From: Dysidea avara
Lineage: Eukaryota > Porifera > Demospongiae > Dictyoceratida > Dysideidae
NCBI RefSeq assembly: GCF_963678975.1
Contig: NC_089272.1
Span: forward strand, 26,353,471-26,417,470
Length of the DNA stretch: 64,000 bases
Reading direction: 5' to 3'
Shown here: positions 1 to 12,217 of the stretch, one piece after another
Position numbering within the stretch: the first letter of the stretch is position 1
How the letters are laid out: each line of letters begins with the position of its first letter
Notes under the pieces: generated by a model
Told to the model about the DNA's origin: nothing
What the model saw: the letters and a program-made list of their open reading frames with translations, nothing else
The model's database searches: none
Translations under genes and position numbers: made by a program

Positions 1-2197
1 ATAGTAAAAAGTCGTACTGTGTATAAAATCACTACACTACACTATAATTGCTGACAATTCAACATTTAAATTACAGTCAGGCTGTTGTTAACTTGTTGAA
101 CTAGATGCTTTTCTTGAGCAAACCTGCCTTGTACTGATATACAGTACTTAGGATTGCTCTGTATTGGATTGCATGAAAAATGTGGTTATGTGCACAATAT
201 AGCATGTACAGTAGATTATACTGTAGGTCCAATGAAATGACACTAGCAAATAAGCTTATATTTACCTATGTCCCTATTAGGGCACAGAGTATTTACAGAA
301 AGACTATAATTTATGTGCTTAGTCAGGTGGAAACTGTACAATGATTTGTTTTATTAATAATTTTGCTTGTTGGACCAAAATTTTCCAATTACAGAAAATG
401 TACACTTTTTCCCTTCTTTCAGTGGCTCTAAGACTATTGTGCATGTGTGGTTCAAGCCAGGGTGTTTTAAATATATTAACTTTGGAACATTGTAGCTACA
501 CTATACATGTAATTTTAGGCTACTTTGGATTCTTAGTTTCTTACACCAAAGCAGCCAACCTCTATGATCAGTAGTGCAAGGCTAGTAGCTACATGTGTCT
601 CAACATCACAATAATTTTACAGTACTACTCTTTACTAATGTGCAATACTTATTTTTACACATCTGTAACTCTATTGTACTAAAGACTCTTTTCCCTAGGA
701 GTGAGATACTATCCATCCAAAATCTGAGCCTAACTAGTTCAGTCATCTCCAAGGTATATATGCATATTTAGCATCTCAAATTCATTTACATTTTACTGTA
801 TCTTATCTTTTATTTTTTCCAGTATATATGCAAATAATTTGTGCATGTTTCATTTTTAACTTCAAGTTTGGTGGATCACACAAACATGATAAACAATAAG
901 TAACATACAATTCACTAACTAGCTATACAGCATTAACAGTAGGAAATGTGATTTATTTTCATACCTACTAGAGGAACTGCTTACAACTATTTGTTGTGGT
1001 CCTTGGTAACTATCATGGTGCAAACCTTGTTTAAAACTGACGAAATATTAGAATGCAAAATTAAAATATCTAAAAATCAAGAGTACATTTGAGATACTCT
1101 AATAGAACAATCATATAGTGTACACAAAAATTAGTGCTATGTAGAAAAACATCAATGTGGAATTGAGCCACTAATGTAACTATGAGTCACTACTGTCAGC
1201 TATTTCTTTTAGTTCCATTTGTATAAATAAAAGTAATTCAAATATACTGTCACAATTGGTTTTAGTTTAAAGTGTGCTAGATCGTGAAGGAAGTTGTCAA
1301 ATGGTCTAGAGAATTTAGAAGTTAAACATGTGTGCTTGTATAATAATTGAATGAGCACAAATACTGCAGCATTTGAGAGACTGTTGTACAGTAACTGTAA
1401 AATTAAAGGCAAGTATATCTTGACTGACATTAATATCAAAGAAATTTTTGATCAGTTTTGGGATAACTGAGATAGGCTGGATTAATATTAAAATTATTTC
1501 TTTTGTTAAATACCTTAATATCAAACCAGAATTTAAAGAATACATGTACCTTTGTAAAATTTTCACAGCTCACATCTACGTATGTACTACTGATTTATGT
1601 TACATATACAGTACATTAACATTGTATTTTGATGAGTACTTAGGGTAACTTCCATCTAGGAAAGTCAGAAAATAGTCTATGCAGTGTTCAGTATGTAGAA
1701 ATATTTCACTTAGGCTAAACATACAGGTATGTATTTATTCTAGTATTCTTTTAGCAATGGCTTTACTTATAAGCTACAGCTGTATACAGTCCAACTTATC
1801 TAATCAGGCACTCAGTGATAAATTATGCTGGAGTAAGGTAGCTATAGATAGTTGTTGGATTTGTAGTTTGTTATTGTACATTAAGGTATATGTTAAGTAA
1901 AATATACAACATTGTACATACTTTAACTTAGGATGGCTCTGATTATTAGTTAACATATTCATATGATCTACAAATGTGTCTTCACCATCTGTGCTGTATG
2001 TACGTATATAAGTTTCTACCCCCTTTTACAACTTACTATATAAATCACGCATTAATTGAAGTACTTATCTCAATTATATCAACTGTTTGTAGTGTATTAT
2101 GTAGTTAATATGGCAGCAAAATATGTACAGATATTGGAACATAACAATGTAATGTGTGTATGAGGCACATGCCAAGTTGTATTGTATGACATCATGG
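1..2197. other. AT-rich intergenic DNA downstream of the 1179-aa membrane protein gene
   Basis: Only short, low-complexity reading frames are present and none has a recognisable domain. One degenerate copy of the window-wide motif (CTCTAATAGA...) sits at 1097-1113. No gene, RNA or clear transposon end was found. The 3' untranslated region of the minus-strand gene should lie here, but I could not fix a polyadenylation site. Confidence 0.6.
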
Positions 2198-5100
2198 CTA
2201 ATCAGTCACAACTACAAGAGGTTCTCGGAACTCTTTATAATTAAATGTTACATCAGGGATTTCATTTCTCCTGTAATTCATACTTACTTCTTCAACTTTG
2301 TTATTATTTCTCTTCCATCCTTTCTGCACTTTCACATGCATTCCAATCAGTCTTCTTAGTTGTAGTACTGTGTTATTTTGTAATATAGTAATTATACAAG
2401 TGTAAATGATGAATATAATGAAGTACACAAGCACTACCAGGATGAGGTACTCCACTACTGTACTGTTGGTTTCTTTCCATCCATTATACGATGCAAATAT
2501 ATACACTAGTAGCAAGTTAAGTAGAAACAATGACTCTTGTACATTATTGAACCGGCTCTTAAAAGGATGTAGGATGCCTTGCATACAGTGTAAAATTCCT
2601 ACAGCAATAGTACCAGTAATCAAGCTGATTTTATTGTCTAAAGCTGACAAACTAAAGAAAATGCTTCTTAATAAAAGTTGCATTCCAGTCCAGTAAAAGT
2701 ATTTATCCTTGTATGGACCAAGATATGGATCAAGCAGTGGCTTAAACGTATTAACAAACTTAAATCTTAATAATGATCTTGTGAATAGGAGGAGGACATT
2801 GAATGACACCAATATTACAAAAACGATTAAGGATATAACAAAAACGATTGTAAATCTACCACCAAACAATTCAACACTTGTATCTACTGACCAGAATAAC
2901 TGTGTGTGTCTACTGGGAAGATGAGTAATTTGAGTATAAAAGAACAAGACATGACACACCATTGATAAGATTTTAGTATAACTCAATAAGAAGAGTGTGG
3001 CAAGAACATGTAAACCTCTTCGTGCTGTAAGTCTCTGTACTTTACTTGAGTAACGACTGCCCATGATCAGTGCTAATGCTATCATAATGAGGTAAAATGG
3101 AAATGCTAACTGTAAACATGTTTTTGAATAACCACTCATGTCATTATAGAAACAAGTTTCAACACCTAAATCTAAATTGGAAATTGAAAGTAATATACAA
3201 ATAGGCGAATGACAATTTGGTAGTAAGTTTGAATAATTTGTATTGACAATGTTCACATAAAAGATGAATGTGCTAATAGTTCCATTAGTAACAGTGAGTT
3301 TCAACACAAACAACATCATCACCAATGCAATACCCACTATTGCTATAGGTATTATGATAAACAAGTAGATGTTGGAACACATTTTACACTGTGATGAACC
3401 AAACACAACACTGAGACCTTCTTGACAATGTCCACATAACAAACCAGACCTGTTGAACTGGCAATGCATGTCAGGAGTGAACAGATTGAGGTATGTTGAG
3501 TAGGGTAAACAGTAGTCAAATGGACATTGAGAGGAGACATGGTACTTGTGTGAGCCATTGACAGTATCAGCTGATATCCAACTGTTAGCAGGACGTAGTA
3601 TAGTCCCATCAGCTAAGTTACATGTAGTGACAGAAATAACATCACAATCCAACACTGTATCACAATGACATCCTTGTAGATGACCCTGTAATGAAAATCC
3701 TACTGGACAAGGTAGTAGTTTAACATAGAATATTTCTGGCATTCCTTCAGCACTCAAATATAGTTCGCATTCAGTTTTATCAGACCACACAGTGTAGTTA
3801 TACTGATTACATCCAGTGTTTGAGTGTGCCTGTGTTATCTCAGTTGCTCTGGTGACTATGCAACCATTTGATGGTAAATTTGCAGTCTCCACCATTACAG
3901 TTACAGACCTGGTTAACCTTGGTACAATTAAGTTAATTGTAAAAGTCTGACCAGGAAATGTTTGACTTACATCATGAGAAATACATTCATACTCAAATGA
4001 ATTTGTACACGTGCAAATACTTGACGGAATTATTCCTATGTTGCCTTTGTCAATGCTTATTGCTGTTATGTTTAAGAATTTTGTAAAAAACTTACTAGGA
4101 GTGATATCATTTGTGTTCATCCATTCACAGTTAGTGAAATATGTCTCATGATCAAGTAAATGTATGGGTGCAGTGTATATGTTGTTAACCATTTTAATCT
4201 TGTAATTTGATAATGTGATATGGAGTAATTTATCATGAGGTTGAAAATAACAGAGTTGTTTTGTTTGCTTAGTACTGTACATCTTTGCCAACTCTTTTGC
4301 CAAAACTGAATACACTGTATTTTGTGCTATCATAATCACACAATTCAGACACATATCTGTGATAGTATATGAATATTCCATTGTATAAAACACATTTCTT
4401 ACATGATTATTAATAATAGTTAAACTGTCCAAGAGATGCATGGAAGATAAACTGATTTGTATGACACTTTTATAGTAGCTGTTATTCATTATTTGAATAT
4501 TGTCACACTTAACTACTCCAGTGTTTAAAGATATTAAGCTATCACCATTCCTATGTGTGTTTGAAGAGATGATGGTATTTGTAAATAAAATAGTGATATA
4601 CTGTAGCCACTGTCTCCTTGCTTTATAGCTTTGTTTTATTATATTCAGTGCATGGTTGTAGCTAAGTTTGCAATTTAAAATTGTCAATGTAAGTACATTG
4701 TCAAAATTAACCAAACTTGATTTTTCAATAATAATGAATGAAGTTATATTGGTGTTATTGTGAAATGTGCTGTTATAAAAATGCAATATGCCATCGTGTA
4801 CTAGAGCTATAAATAGTTGCATTGAAGCACTTGCTGTAACATTCTCAATATTACAATGCATATAATCAACTCTATTATGTGAGAGTAATTCAGCATAGTT
4901 TCTGTAAGTGTAATAGAATAACACACGAGCATTGCACAAATCTTTGAATTCACTGTTAGAAATTAATACAGCTATACCGGTTCTATTTCCCTTAGCAATA
5001 TAAAACACATTCTGAATCTCATCATTGGAGCAGGTTGTTTGTTTGTATGTAAAGTTTACTATGTATAAAGTTATATTGGAATGGTCACATGCTAGTTGGT

Positions 5101-5737
5101 ACAGATAATGGTAATAAACAACCATACCATTGGTAGTAGATATGTGACTGTTGTGTGAGTTAGGAGGAGTTACAGTTACCTGTATATCAGTCCAAGAAGA
5201 CACCATCATAGTATTGTATGCTAGTAATCCATCAGTACCAATAGAAACAGTTATTGACACATTTATAACAACAACATTTGCACAATTGTGTATATGTAAT
5301 GCTGCATTCCAGTGAAGTCTTGGTATATCATTAGTGAGAATATAGAATGTTTGAGCTAACAAATTGCTGTAGCTTTTACTACAGTGAATTATATCAAAAC
5401 CTCGCAGTACAATATTTGTGACATTCATTATGATGATACCAATTGATGAATTGACACATTTTATTGTACTGTGGTTTCCAGTGATGTGCATGTCATTCAA
5501 ATTTTGTACAATGAAATCCTCTTGTAGTTCATAAAGTTCTGGCAAGAACAGCAATTGAGTATAAGAATTGAAACATATTTCACTATCACTGAGACATTGT
5601 GATAAGGTGATAGTGTTACTGCTGTTGGTAGAGGGATGATCATCAGGTGTGATGATGTATGTGAGGTAGAGTCTTTCAGATATTACTTGTACAACAAATG
5701 AGGTTGCTACAAGCAGAAGGAAACTTTGAGAAAGCAT
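2198..5737 (-). CDS. Large cysteine-rich multi-pass membrane protein, 1179 aa
   Basis: One uninterrupted frame encodes 1179 residues from the first ATG (5737). The open frame runs further upstream to 5803 but only through a TTG, and the ATG at 5737 gives a clean signal peptide (MLSQSFLLLVATSFVVQVIS). Residues ~30-650 form a long ectodomain rich in N-glycosylation sequons with a repetitive hydrophobic/asparagine pattern that suggests a beta-helix-like fold (inference). Residues ~680-790 are a cysteine-rich stalk (CPVGF, CPFDYC, SGLLCGHC, GSSQC.MC). From ~790 there are about eight hydrophobic spans, including a conserved-looking LGPYKDKYFYWTGMQLLLR segment, followed by a basic cytoplasmic tail of ~60 residues. 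From memory this layout matches a large family of uncharacterised sponge and choanoflagellate surface proteins; no function is established. It appears intronless, which is unlike the two other host genes here. A role as a surface receptor or adhesion protein is only inference. Confidence 0.85.
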   Translation of the reverse strand: MLSQSFLLLVATSFVVQVISERLYLTYIITPDDHPSTNSSNTITLSQCLSDSEICFNSYTQLLFLPELYELQEDFIVQNLNDMHITGNHSTIKCVNSSIGIIIMNVTNIVLRGFDIIHCSKSYSNLLAQTFYILTNDIPRLHWNAALHIHNCANVVVINVSITVSIGTDGLLAYNTMMVSSWTDIQVTVTPPNSHNSHISTTNGMVVYYHYLYQLACDHSNITLYIVNFTYKQTTCSNDEIQNVFYIAKGNRTGIAVLISNSEFKDLCNARVLFYYTYRNYAELLSHNRVDYMHCNIENVTASASMQLFIALVHDGILHFYNSTFHNNTNITSFIIIEKSSLVNFDNVLTLTILNCKLSYNHALNIIKQSYKARRQWLQYITILFTNTIISSNTHRNGDSLISLNTGVVKCDNIQIMNNSYYKSVIQISLSSMHLLDSLTIINNHVRNVFYTMEYSYTITDMCLNCVIMIAQNTVYSVLAKELAKMYSTKQTKQLCYFQPHDKLLHITLSNYKIKMVNNIYTAPIHLLDHETYFTNCEWMNTNDITPSKFFTKFLNITAISIDKGNIGIIPSSICTCTNSFEYECISHDVSQTFPGQTFTINLIVPRLTRSVTVMVETANLPSNGCIVTRATEITQAHSNTGCNQYNYTVWSDKTECELYLSAEGMPEIFYVKLLPCPVGFSLQGHLQGCHCDTVLDCDVISVTTCNLADGTILRPANSWISADTVNGSHKYHVSSQCPFDYCLPYSTYLNLFTPDMHCQFNRSGLLCGHCQEGLSVVFGSSQCKMCSNIYLFIIIPIAIVGIALVMMLFVLKLTVTNGTISTFIFYVNIVNTNYSNLLPNCHSPICILLSISNLDLGVETCFYNDMSGYSKTCLQLAFPFYLIMIALALIMGSRYSSKVQRLTARRGLHVLATLFLLSYTKILSMVCHVLFFYTQITHLPSRHTQLFWSVDTSVELFGGRFTIVFVISLIVFVILVSFNVLLLFTRSLLRFKFVNTFKPLLDPYLGPYKDKYFYWTGMQLLLRSIFFSLSALDNKISLITGTIAVGILHCMQGILHPFKSRFNNVQESLFLLNLLLVYIFASYNGWKETNSTVVEYLILVVLVYFIIFIIYTCIITILQNNTVLQLRRLIGMHVKVQKGWKRNNNKVEEVSMNYRRNEIPDVTFNYKEFREPLVVVTD

Positions 5738-6127
5738 CACTGCAAATCTGCAACTTTTTATGTGTTTATTTGTAAACAAATTCTTCAAAAAGGCTACACA
5801 CAACCTGTTTCAGTAAATGCAAAATATGCAGATTATGTACAATACATCATAGCTTGCATCTACTGATTAGCTAGAATATAATTGCATTCTATATAATTCA
5901 ACTTGAGATATGAAAAGATACGTGTGTCATTAAACCCTATAACTACACATGGAGGAGTCAGTATGACTCAGTTTTGTAGACTTGCAAATGACGCAAATTT
6001 GCATTCAAAATTTGTTTCTTTTATACTATCTCAATACTTATTACAAAAAAAAAACACACAAACTGCCATATGCACACAGTTATGTACATGTATGTGCAAA
6101 CTATTTTGGTTGATTTTTCCCTTGCTA
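5738..6127. other. Probable promoter/5' flank of the membrane protein gene
   Basis: This is the interval between the start codon of the minus-strand gene and the left end of the large satellite-bearing element. No TATA box or second gene was recognised. The gene's regulatory DNA would be limited to about 400 bp before the transposon begins. Confidence 0.35.
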
Positions 6128-6930
6128 ATCAAGACACACGGTAGTGTGCAGTGCGGCCCAAGAAGCCGGCGCGTAACACCCGTGAGTACAGTATATTGAC
6201 AGGAAGAAAGAAAACGCAATTTTCGCACCTCCGTAGCTCTGTGCTTCCTTGATGAAACAAGACGAGTTTTGCTGTGGACACTCCCTCCAACTTCAGCACT
6301 ACACATTCCAAATTTGAGCGAAATCACTTCACGCGTTCCCGAGATATGCGACTTCAAAAATTGGCTTAGTTTCTTCGTTTTTTCTTCTTATTTTACTTCC
6401 TCTTTTCGCACACTTACAAAACCTGCTATAAAACGCGAACGCCATATCCGATCGCCTTGAAATTTCGCACACAGAAGGGGGGTATAAAGGCGCATCTCTG
6501 TACCAACTTTAGCTGGAATACGATAAACAGGCAAAGAGTTATGAGCAATTATGCACGAAAAATATCACCAATATGTTGTCACGCCTACAGGGTAAACCGC
6601 GTATGGGAAGAAGCTGAAAATCGGTGGGTGAATAGGTTAACTATTGAACCTCAAACCTTTTGTGGTTTGAAAGAAATCGAGCTATAAACCAGGAAGATAC
6701 AACGAAAAAACCAACAGTGTGTAACAATTACGCAATCGAGATTAGCTAATAAAAAACGACTGCTTGCCACGCCTACCAGATAAACCGCTAGGGCGAATGC
6801 TTTGAAAATCGCTGTACAGATGGCGTTATCATCTTAGAAAGGCTCTTCAATGGTGTAGAAGAATCAGACTTAAAGCCACGGAGTTATAACACGAAATCCA
6901 ACTTGGTGTAGCAAGTGCGAGATCGAGATA

Positions 6931-6998
6931 CTCTAATAGAGCAGTCATCCTAATAGAGCAGTCATCCTAATAGAGCAGTTATCCTAATAGAGCAGTCA
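6931..6998 (+). repeat. Four tandem copies of the CTCTAATAGAGCAGTCA motif
   Basis: Four consecutive ~17-bp units read CTCTAATAGAGCAGTCAT, then three starting CCTAATAGAGCAGT. They sit exactly at the junction between the element's unique head and its minisatellite array. At the same place in the inverted copy (57726-57759) there are two copies. The core CTCTA-A-TAGAG is an inverted repeat. Confidence 0.85.
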
Positions 6999-6999
6999 C

Positions 7000-9900
7000 C
7001 CGAAGAGAATTCAGGAGATCAGCTAGAAACAAGTAACCTGTATAGAGATCAGCTACAAACAAGTCACCCTGTAGAGAGATCAACCACAAACAATTCACCC
7101 TGTAGAGAGATCAGCTAGAAGAAGTTACCTTGTAGGGAAATCATGCAACCATATATAGAAAGAGATAGTTCAGCTAGAAGAAATCACCTTGTAGAGTTCA
7201 GCTACAAAGAAACCACAATGTAGAGAGTTTAGCTACAAACAAATCGCCCTGTAGAGAGATCAGCTAGAAGAAGTTACCTTGTAGAGAGTTCAGCTACAAA
7301 GAAACCATCATGTAGAGAGTCCAGCTGCAAACAAATCACCTGTAGAGAGTTCAGCTACAACAAATCTCCCTGTAGAGAGATCAGCTAGGAGAAGTTTCCT
7401 TGTAGAGAGTTCAGTTACAAAGAAACCACCATGTAGAGAATTCGTTTACAAACTAGTGACCCTGTAGAGACATCAGCTAGAAGAAGTTACCTTGTAAAGA
7501 GTTCAGCTACAAAGAAACCATTTTGTAAAGAGCTCAGCTGTAAAAAAAATTACCTGTACTGAATTCCACTACAAACAAATCACCCTGTAGAAAGATCAGC
7601 TAGAAGAAGTTACCTCGTAGAGAGTTCAGTTACAAAGAAACCACCACGTAGAGAATTCATTTACAAACTAGTGACCCTGTAGAGACATCAGCTAGAAGAA
7701 GTTACTTTGTAAAGAATTCAGCTACATAGAAACCATTCTGTAAAGAGCTCAGCTGCAAACAAATCACCTGTACAGAATTCAGCTACAAACAAATCACCCT
7801 GTAGAGAGATCAGCTAGAAGAAGTTGCCTTGTTGATAGTTCAGCTACAAACAAATCACCCTGTAGAGAGATCATCTAGAAGAAGTTACCTTGTAGAGAGT
7901 TCAGCTACAAAGAAACCATCATGTGGAGAGTTCAGCTGCAAACAAATCACCTGTAAAGAGTTCAGCTACAAACCAATCTCCCTGTAGAGAGATCAGCTAG
8001 AAGAAGTTGCCTTGTTGATAGTTCAGCTACAAACAAATCACCCTGTAGAGAGATCATCTAGAAGAAGTTACCTTGTAGAGAGTTCAGCTACAAAGAAACC
8101 ATCATGTGGAGAGTTCAGCTGCAAACAAATCACCTGTAGAGAGTTCAGCTACAAACCAATCTCCCTGTAGAGAGATCAGCTAGAAGAAGTTTCCTTGTAT
8201 AGAGTTCAGCCACAAACAAATCACCCTGTAGAAAGATCAGCTAGAAGAAGTTACCTTGTAGAGAGTTCAGTTACAAAGAAACCACCATGTAGAAAGTTCA
8301 GCTATAAACTAGTGACCTTGTGGAGACATCAGCTAGAAGAAGCTACCTTGTAGAGAGTTCAGCTACAAAGAAACCACCATATAGAGAGTTCAGCTGCAAA
8401 CAAATCACCCTGTAAAAAAATCAGCTACAAACAAATCACCCTGTAGAAAGATCAGCTAGAAGAAGTCACCTTGTAGAGAGTTCAGTTACAAAGAAACCAC
8501 TATGTAGAGAATTCATTTACAAACTAGTGACCCTGTAGAGACATCAGCTAGAAGAAGTTACCTTGTAAAGAATTCAGCTACATAGAAACCATTCTGTAAA
8601 GAGCTCAGCTGCAAACAAATCACCTGTACAGAATTCAGCTACAAACAAATCACCCTGTAGAGAGATCAGCTAGAAGAAGTTACCTTGTTGATAGTTCAGC
8701 TACAAACAAATCACCCTGTAGAGAGATCATCTAGAAGAAGTTACCTTGTAGAGAGTTCAGCTACAAAGAAACCATCATGTGGAGAGTTCAGCTGCAAACA
8801 AATCACCTGTAGAGTGTTCAGCTACAAACCAATCTCCCTGTAGAGAGATCAGCTAGAAGAAGTTTCCTTGTAGAGAGTTCAGCCACAAACAAATCACCCT
8901 GTAGAAAGATCAGCTAGAAGATGTTACCTTGTAGAGAGTTCAGTTACAAAGAAACCACCATGTAGAAAGTTCAGCTATAAACTAGTGACCTTGTGGAGAC
9001 ATCAGCTAGAAGAAGCTACCTTGTAGAGAGTTCAGCTACAAAGAAACCACCATATGGAGAGTTCAGCTGCAAACAAATCACCCTGTAGAAAGATCAGCTA
9101 GAAGAAGTCACCTTGTAGAGAGTTCAGCTACAAAGAAACCACCATGTAGGGAGTTCAGCTAGAAGAAGTTACTTTGTAGAGAGTTCAGCTACAAAGAAAC
9201 CATCATGAAGAGGGTTCAGCTGCAAACAAATCTCCCTGTAGAGAGTTCAGTTAGAAGAAGTTACCTTGTAGAGAGTTCAGCTGCAAAGAAACCATTCTGT
9301 AAAGAGCTCAGCTGCAAACAAATCACCTGTATAGAATTCAGCTACAAACAAATCACCCTGTAGAGAGATCAGTTAGAAGAAATTACCTTGTAGAGACTTC
9401 AGCTACAGTACAAAGAAACCACCACGTAGAGAGTTCAGCTGCAAAGAAATCACCCTGTAGAAAATTCTGCCACAAATAAATTGCCCTTTAGAAAGATCAG
9501 TTAGAAGAAGTTATCTTGTAGAGAGTTCAGCTACAAAGAAACCACCATGTAGAGAGTTCGGCTAGAAGAAATTACCTTGTAGAGAGTTCAGCTACAAAGA
9601 AACCATCATGTAGATAGTTCAGCTGCAAACAAATCACCTGTAGAGAGTTCAGCTACAAACAAATCTCCCTGTAGAGAGATCAGTTAGAAGAACTTACCTT
9701 GTAGAGAGTTCAGCTACAAAGAAACCATTCTGTAAAGAGCTCAGCAGCAAAAAAATCACCTATACAGAATTCAGCTACAAATAAATCACCCATAGAGAGA
9801 ACACCTAGAAGAAGTCACCTTGTAGAGAGTTCAGCTACAAAGAAACCATCATGTAGGGAGTTCAGCTAGAAGAAGTTACCTTGTAGAGAGTTCAGCTACA

Positions 9901-12032
9901 AAGAAACCATCATGTAGAGAGTTCAGCTGCAAACAAATCTCCCTGTAGAGAGTTCAGTTAGAAGAAGTTACCTTGTAGAGAGTTCAGTTACAAAGAAACC
10001 ATCATGAAGAGAGTTCAGCTACAAACAAATCACCCTATAGAGAGATCAGCTAGAAGAAGTCACCTTGTAGAGAGTTCAGCTACAAAGAAACTACCATATA
10101 GAGAGTTCAGCTGCAAACAAATCACCCTGTAAAAAAATCAGCTACAAACAAATCACCCTGTAGAAAGATCAGCTAGAAGAAGTCACCTTGTAGAGAGTTC
10201 AGTTACAAAGAAACCACTATGTAGAGAATTCATTTACAAACTAGTGACCCTGTAGAGACATCAGCTAGAAGAAGTTACCTTGTAAAGAATTCAGCTACAT
10301 AGAAACCATTCTGTAAAGAGCTCAGCTGCAAACAAATCACCTGTACAGAATTCAGCTACAAACAAATCACCCTGTAGAGAGATCAGCTAGAAGAAGTTAC
10401 CTTGTTGATAGTTCAGCTACAAACAAATCACCCTGTAGAGAGATCATCTAGAAGAAGTTACCTTGTAGAGAGTTCAGCTACAAAGAAACCATCATGTGGA
10501 GAGTTCAGCAAGAAACCATCATGTGGAGAGTTCAGCTGCAAACAAATCACCTGTAGAGTGTTCAGCTACAAACCAATCTCCCTGTAGAGAGATCAGCTAG
10601 AAGAAGTTTCCTTGTAGAGAGTTCAGCCACAAACAAATCACCCTGTAGAAAGATCAGCTAGAAGATGTTACCTTGTAGAGAGTTCAGTTACAAAGAAACC
10701 ACCATGTAGAAAGTTCAGCTATAAACTAGTGACCTTGTGGAGACATCAGCTAGAAGAAGCTACCTTGTAGAGAGTTCAGCTACAAAGAAACCACCATATG
10801 GAGAGTTCAGCTGCAAACAAATCACCCTGTAAAAAAATCAGCTACAAACAAATCACCCTGTAGAAAGATCAGCTAGAAGAAGTCACCTTGTAGAGAGTTC
10901 AGCTACAAAGAAACCACCATGTAGGGAGTTCAGCTAGAAGAAGTTACCTTGTAGAGAGTTCAGCTACAAAGAAACCATCATGAAGAGGGTTCAGCTGCAA
11001 ACAAATCTCCCTGTAGAGAGTTCAGTTAGAAGAAGTTACCTTGTAGAGAGTTCAGTTACAAAGAAACCATCATGAAGAGAGTTCAGCTACAAACAAATCA
11101 CCCTATAGAGAGATCAGCTAGAAGAAGTCACCTTGTAGAGAGTTCAGCTACAAAGAAACTACCATATAGAGAGTTCAGCTGCAAACAAATCACCCTGTAA
11201 AAAAATCAGCTACAAACAAATCACCCTGTAGAAAGATCAGCTAGAAGAAGTCACCTTGTAGAGAGTTCAGCTACAAAGAAACCACCATGTAGGGAGTTCA
11301 GCTAGAAGAAGTTAACCTGTAGAGAGTTCAGCTGCAAAAAAATCTCCCTGTAGAGAGTTCAGTTAGAAGAAGTTACCTTGTAGAAAGTTCAGCTGCAAAG
11401 AAACCATTCTGTAAAGAGCTCAGCTGCAAAAAAATTGCCTGTATAGAATTCAGCTACAAACAAATCACCCTGTAGAGAGATCAGCTAGAAGAAATTACCT
11501 TGTAGAGAGTTCAGCTACAGTACAAAGAAACCACCAAGTAGAGAGTTCAGCTGCAAAGAAATCACCCTGTAGAAAATTCTGCCACAAATAAATTGCCCTG
11601 TAGAAAGATCAGTTAGAAGAAGTTATCTTGTAGAGAGTTCAGCTACAAAGAAACCACCATGTAGAGAGTTCAGCTAGAAGAAATTACCTTGTAGAGAGTT
11701 CAGCTACAAAGAAACCATCATGTAGATAGTTCAGCTACAAACAAATCACCTGTAGAGAGTTCAGCTACAAACAAATCTCCCTGTAGAGAGATCAGTTAGA
11801 AGAAGTTACCTTGTAGAGAGTTCAGCTACAAAGAAACCATTCTGTGAAGAGCTCAGCAGCAAAAAAAATCACCTGTACAGAAGTCAGCTACAAATAAATC
11901 ACCCGTAGAGAGAACAGCTAGAAGAAGTTACCTTGTTGATAGTTCAGCTACAAACAAATCACCCTGTAGAGAGATCAGCTAGAAGAAGTTACCTTGAAGA
12001 GTGTTCAGTTATAAAGAAACCACCATGGACAG
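7000..12032. repeat. ~30-bp minisatellite array, ~5.0 kb, at least three monomer subtypes
   Basis: Monomers of 30-31 bp share GTAGAGAG(T/A)TCAGCTA. They fall into classes by their variable half: CAAAGAAACCACCAT, GAAGAAGTTACCTT, and CAAACAAATCACCCT (with a CTGCAAACAAATCACC variant). The classes alternate in higher-order blocks. For example, the stretch around 8750-9085 recurs almost unchanged about 1.7 kb downstream (10460-10830), indicating segmental amplification inside the array. About 165 monomers are present (estimate from length). Reading frames crossing the array are by-products of the repeat and are not considered genes. Confidence 0.9.
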
Positions 12033-12217
12033 TTCTGTAATAAGTATATGTATTATATATATAATTTGTACATTTACTGATTAAATCAGAAATATTTAAA
12101 GTACATCTGCTTCATCTTTTCTTCTTCCTGTGGTAAAGAAAAAAAAAGATAGGTTAAAAAAGTCCCAAAGCAGGCCATAGGCTGGCTTTGGGGTATACAA
12201 ATACAAAAAGAAGTGAA

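Noticed and set aside
2255..2310. Donor-like GTAAGT and acceptor-like TTACAG in the 3' coding part of the membrane protein gene
   Set aside because: They are only about 17 bp apart, too short for an intron, and the frame is open through them.
5738..5803. 22-residue N-terminal extension of the membrane protein from a TTG
   Set aside because: It has no ATG and would bury the signal peptide; the ATG at 5737 begins a clean one.
10402..10587. Reading frame through the minisatellite
   Set aside because: It is a by-product of repeat periodicity, it starts and stops within repeat units and is not kept in neighbouring blocks.
7000..12032. Array with ~30-bp repeats reminiscent of a CRISPR
   Set aside because: Units are contiguous 30-31-bp minisatellite monomers with no unique spacers, no leader and no cas genes, in a eukaryotic context.
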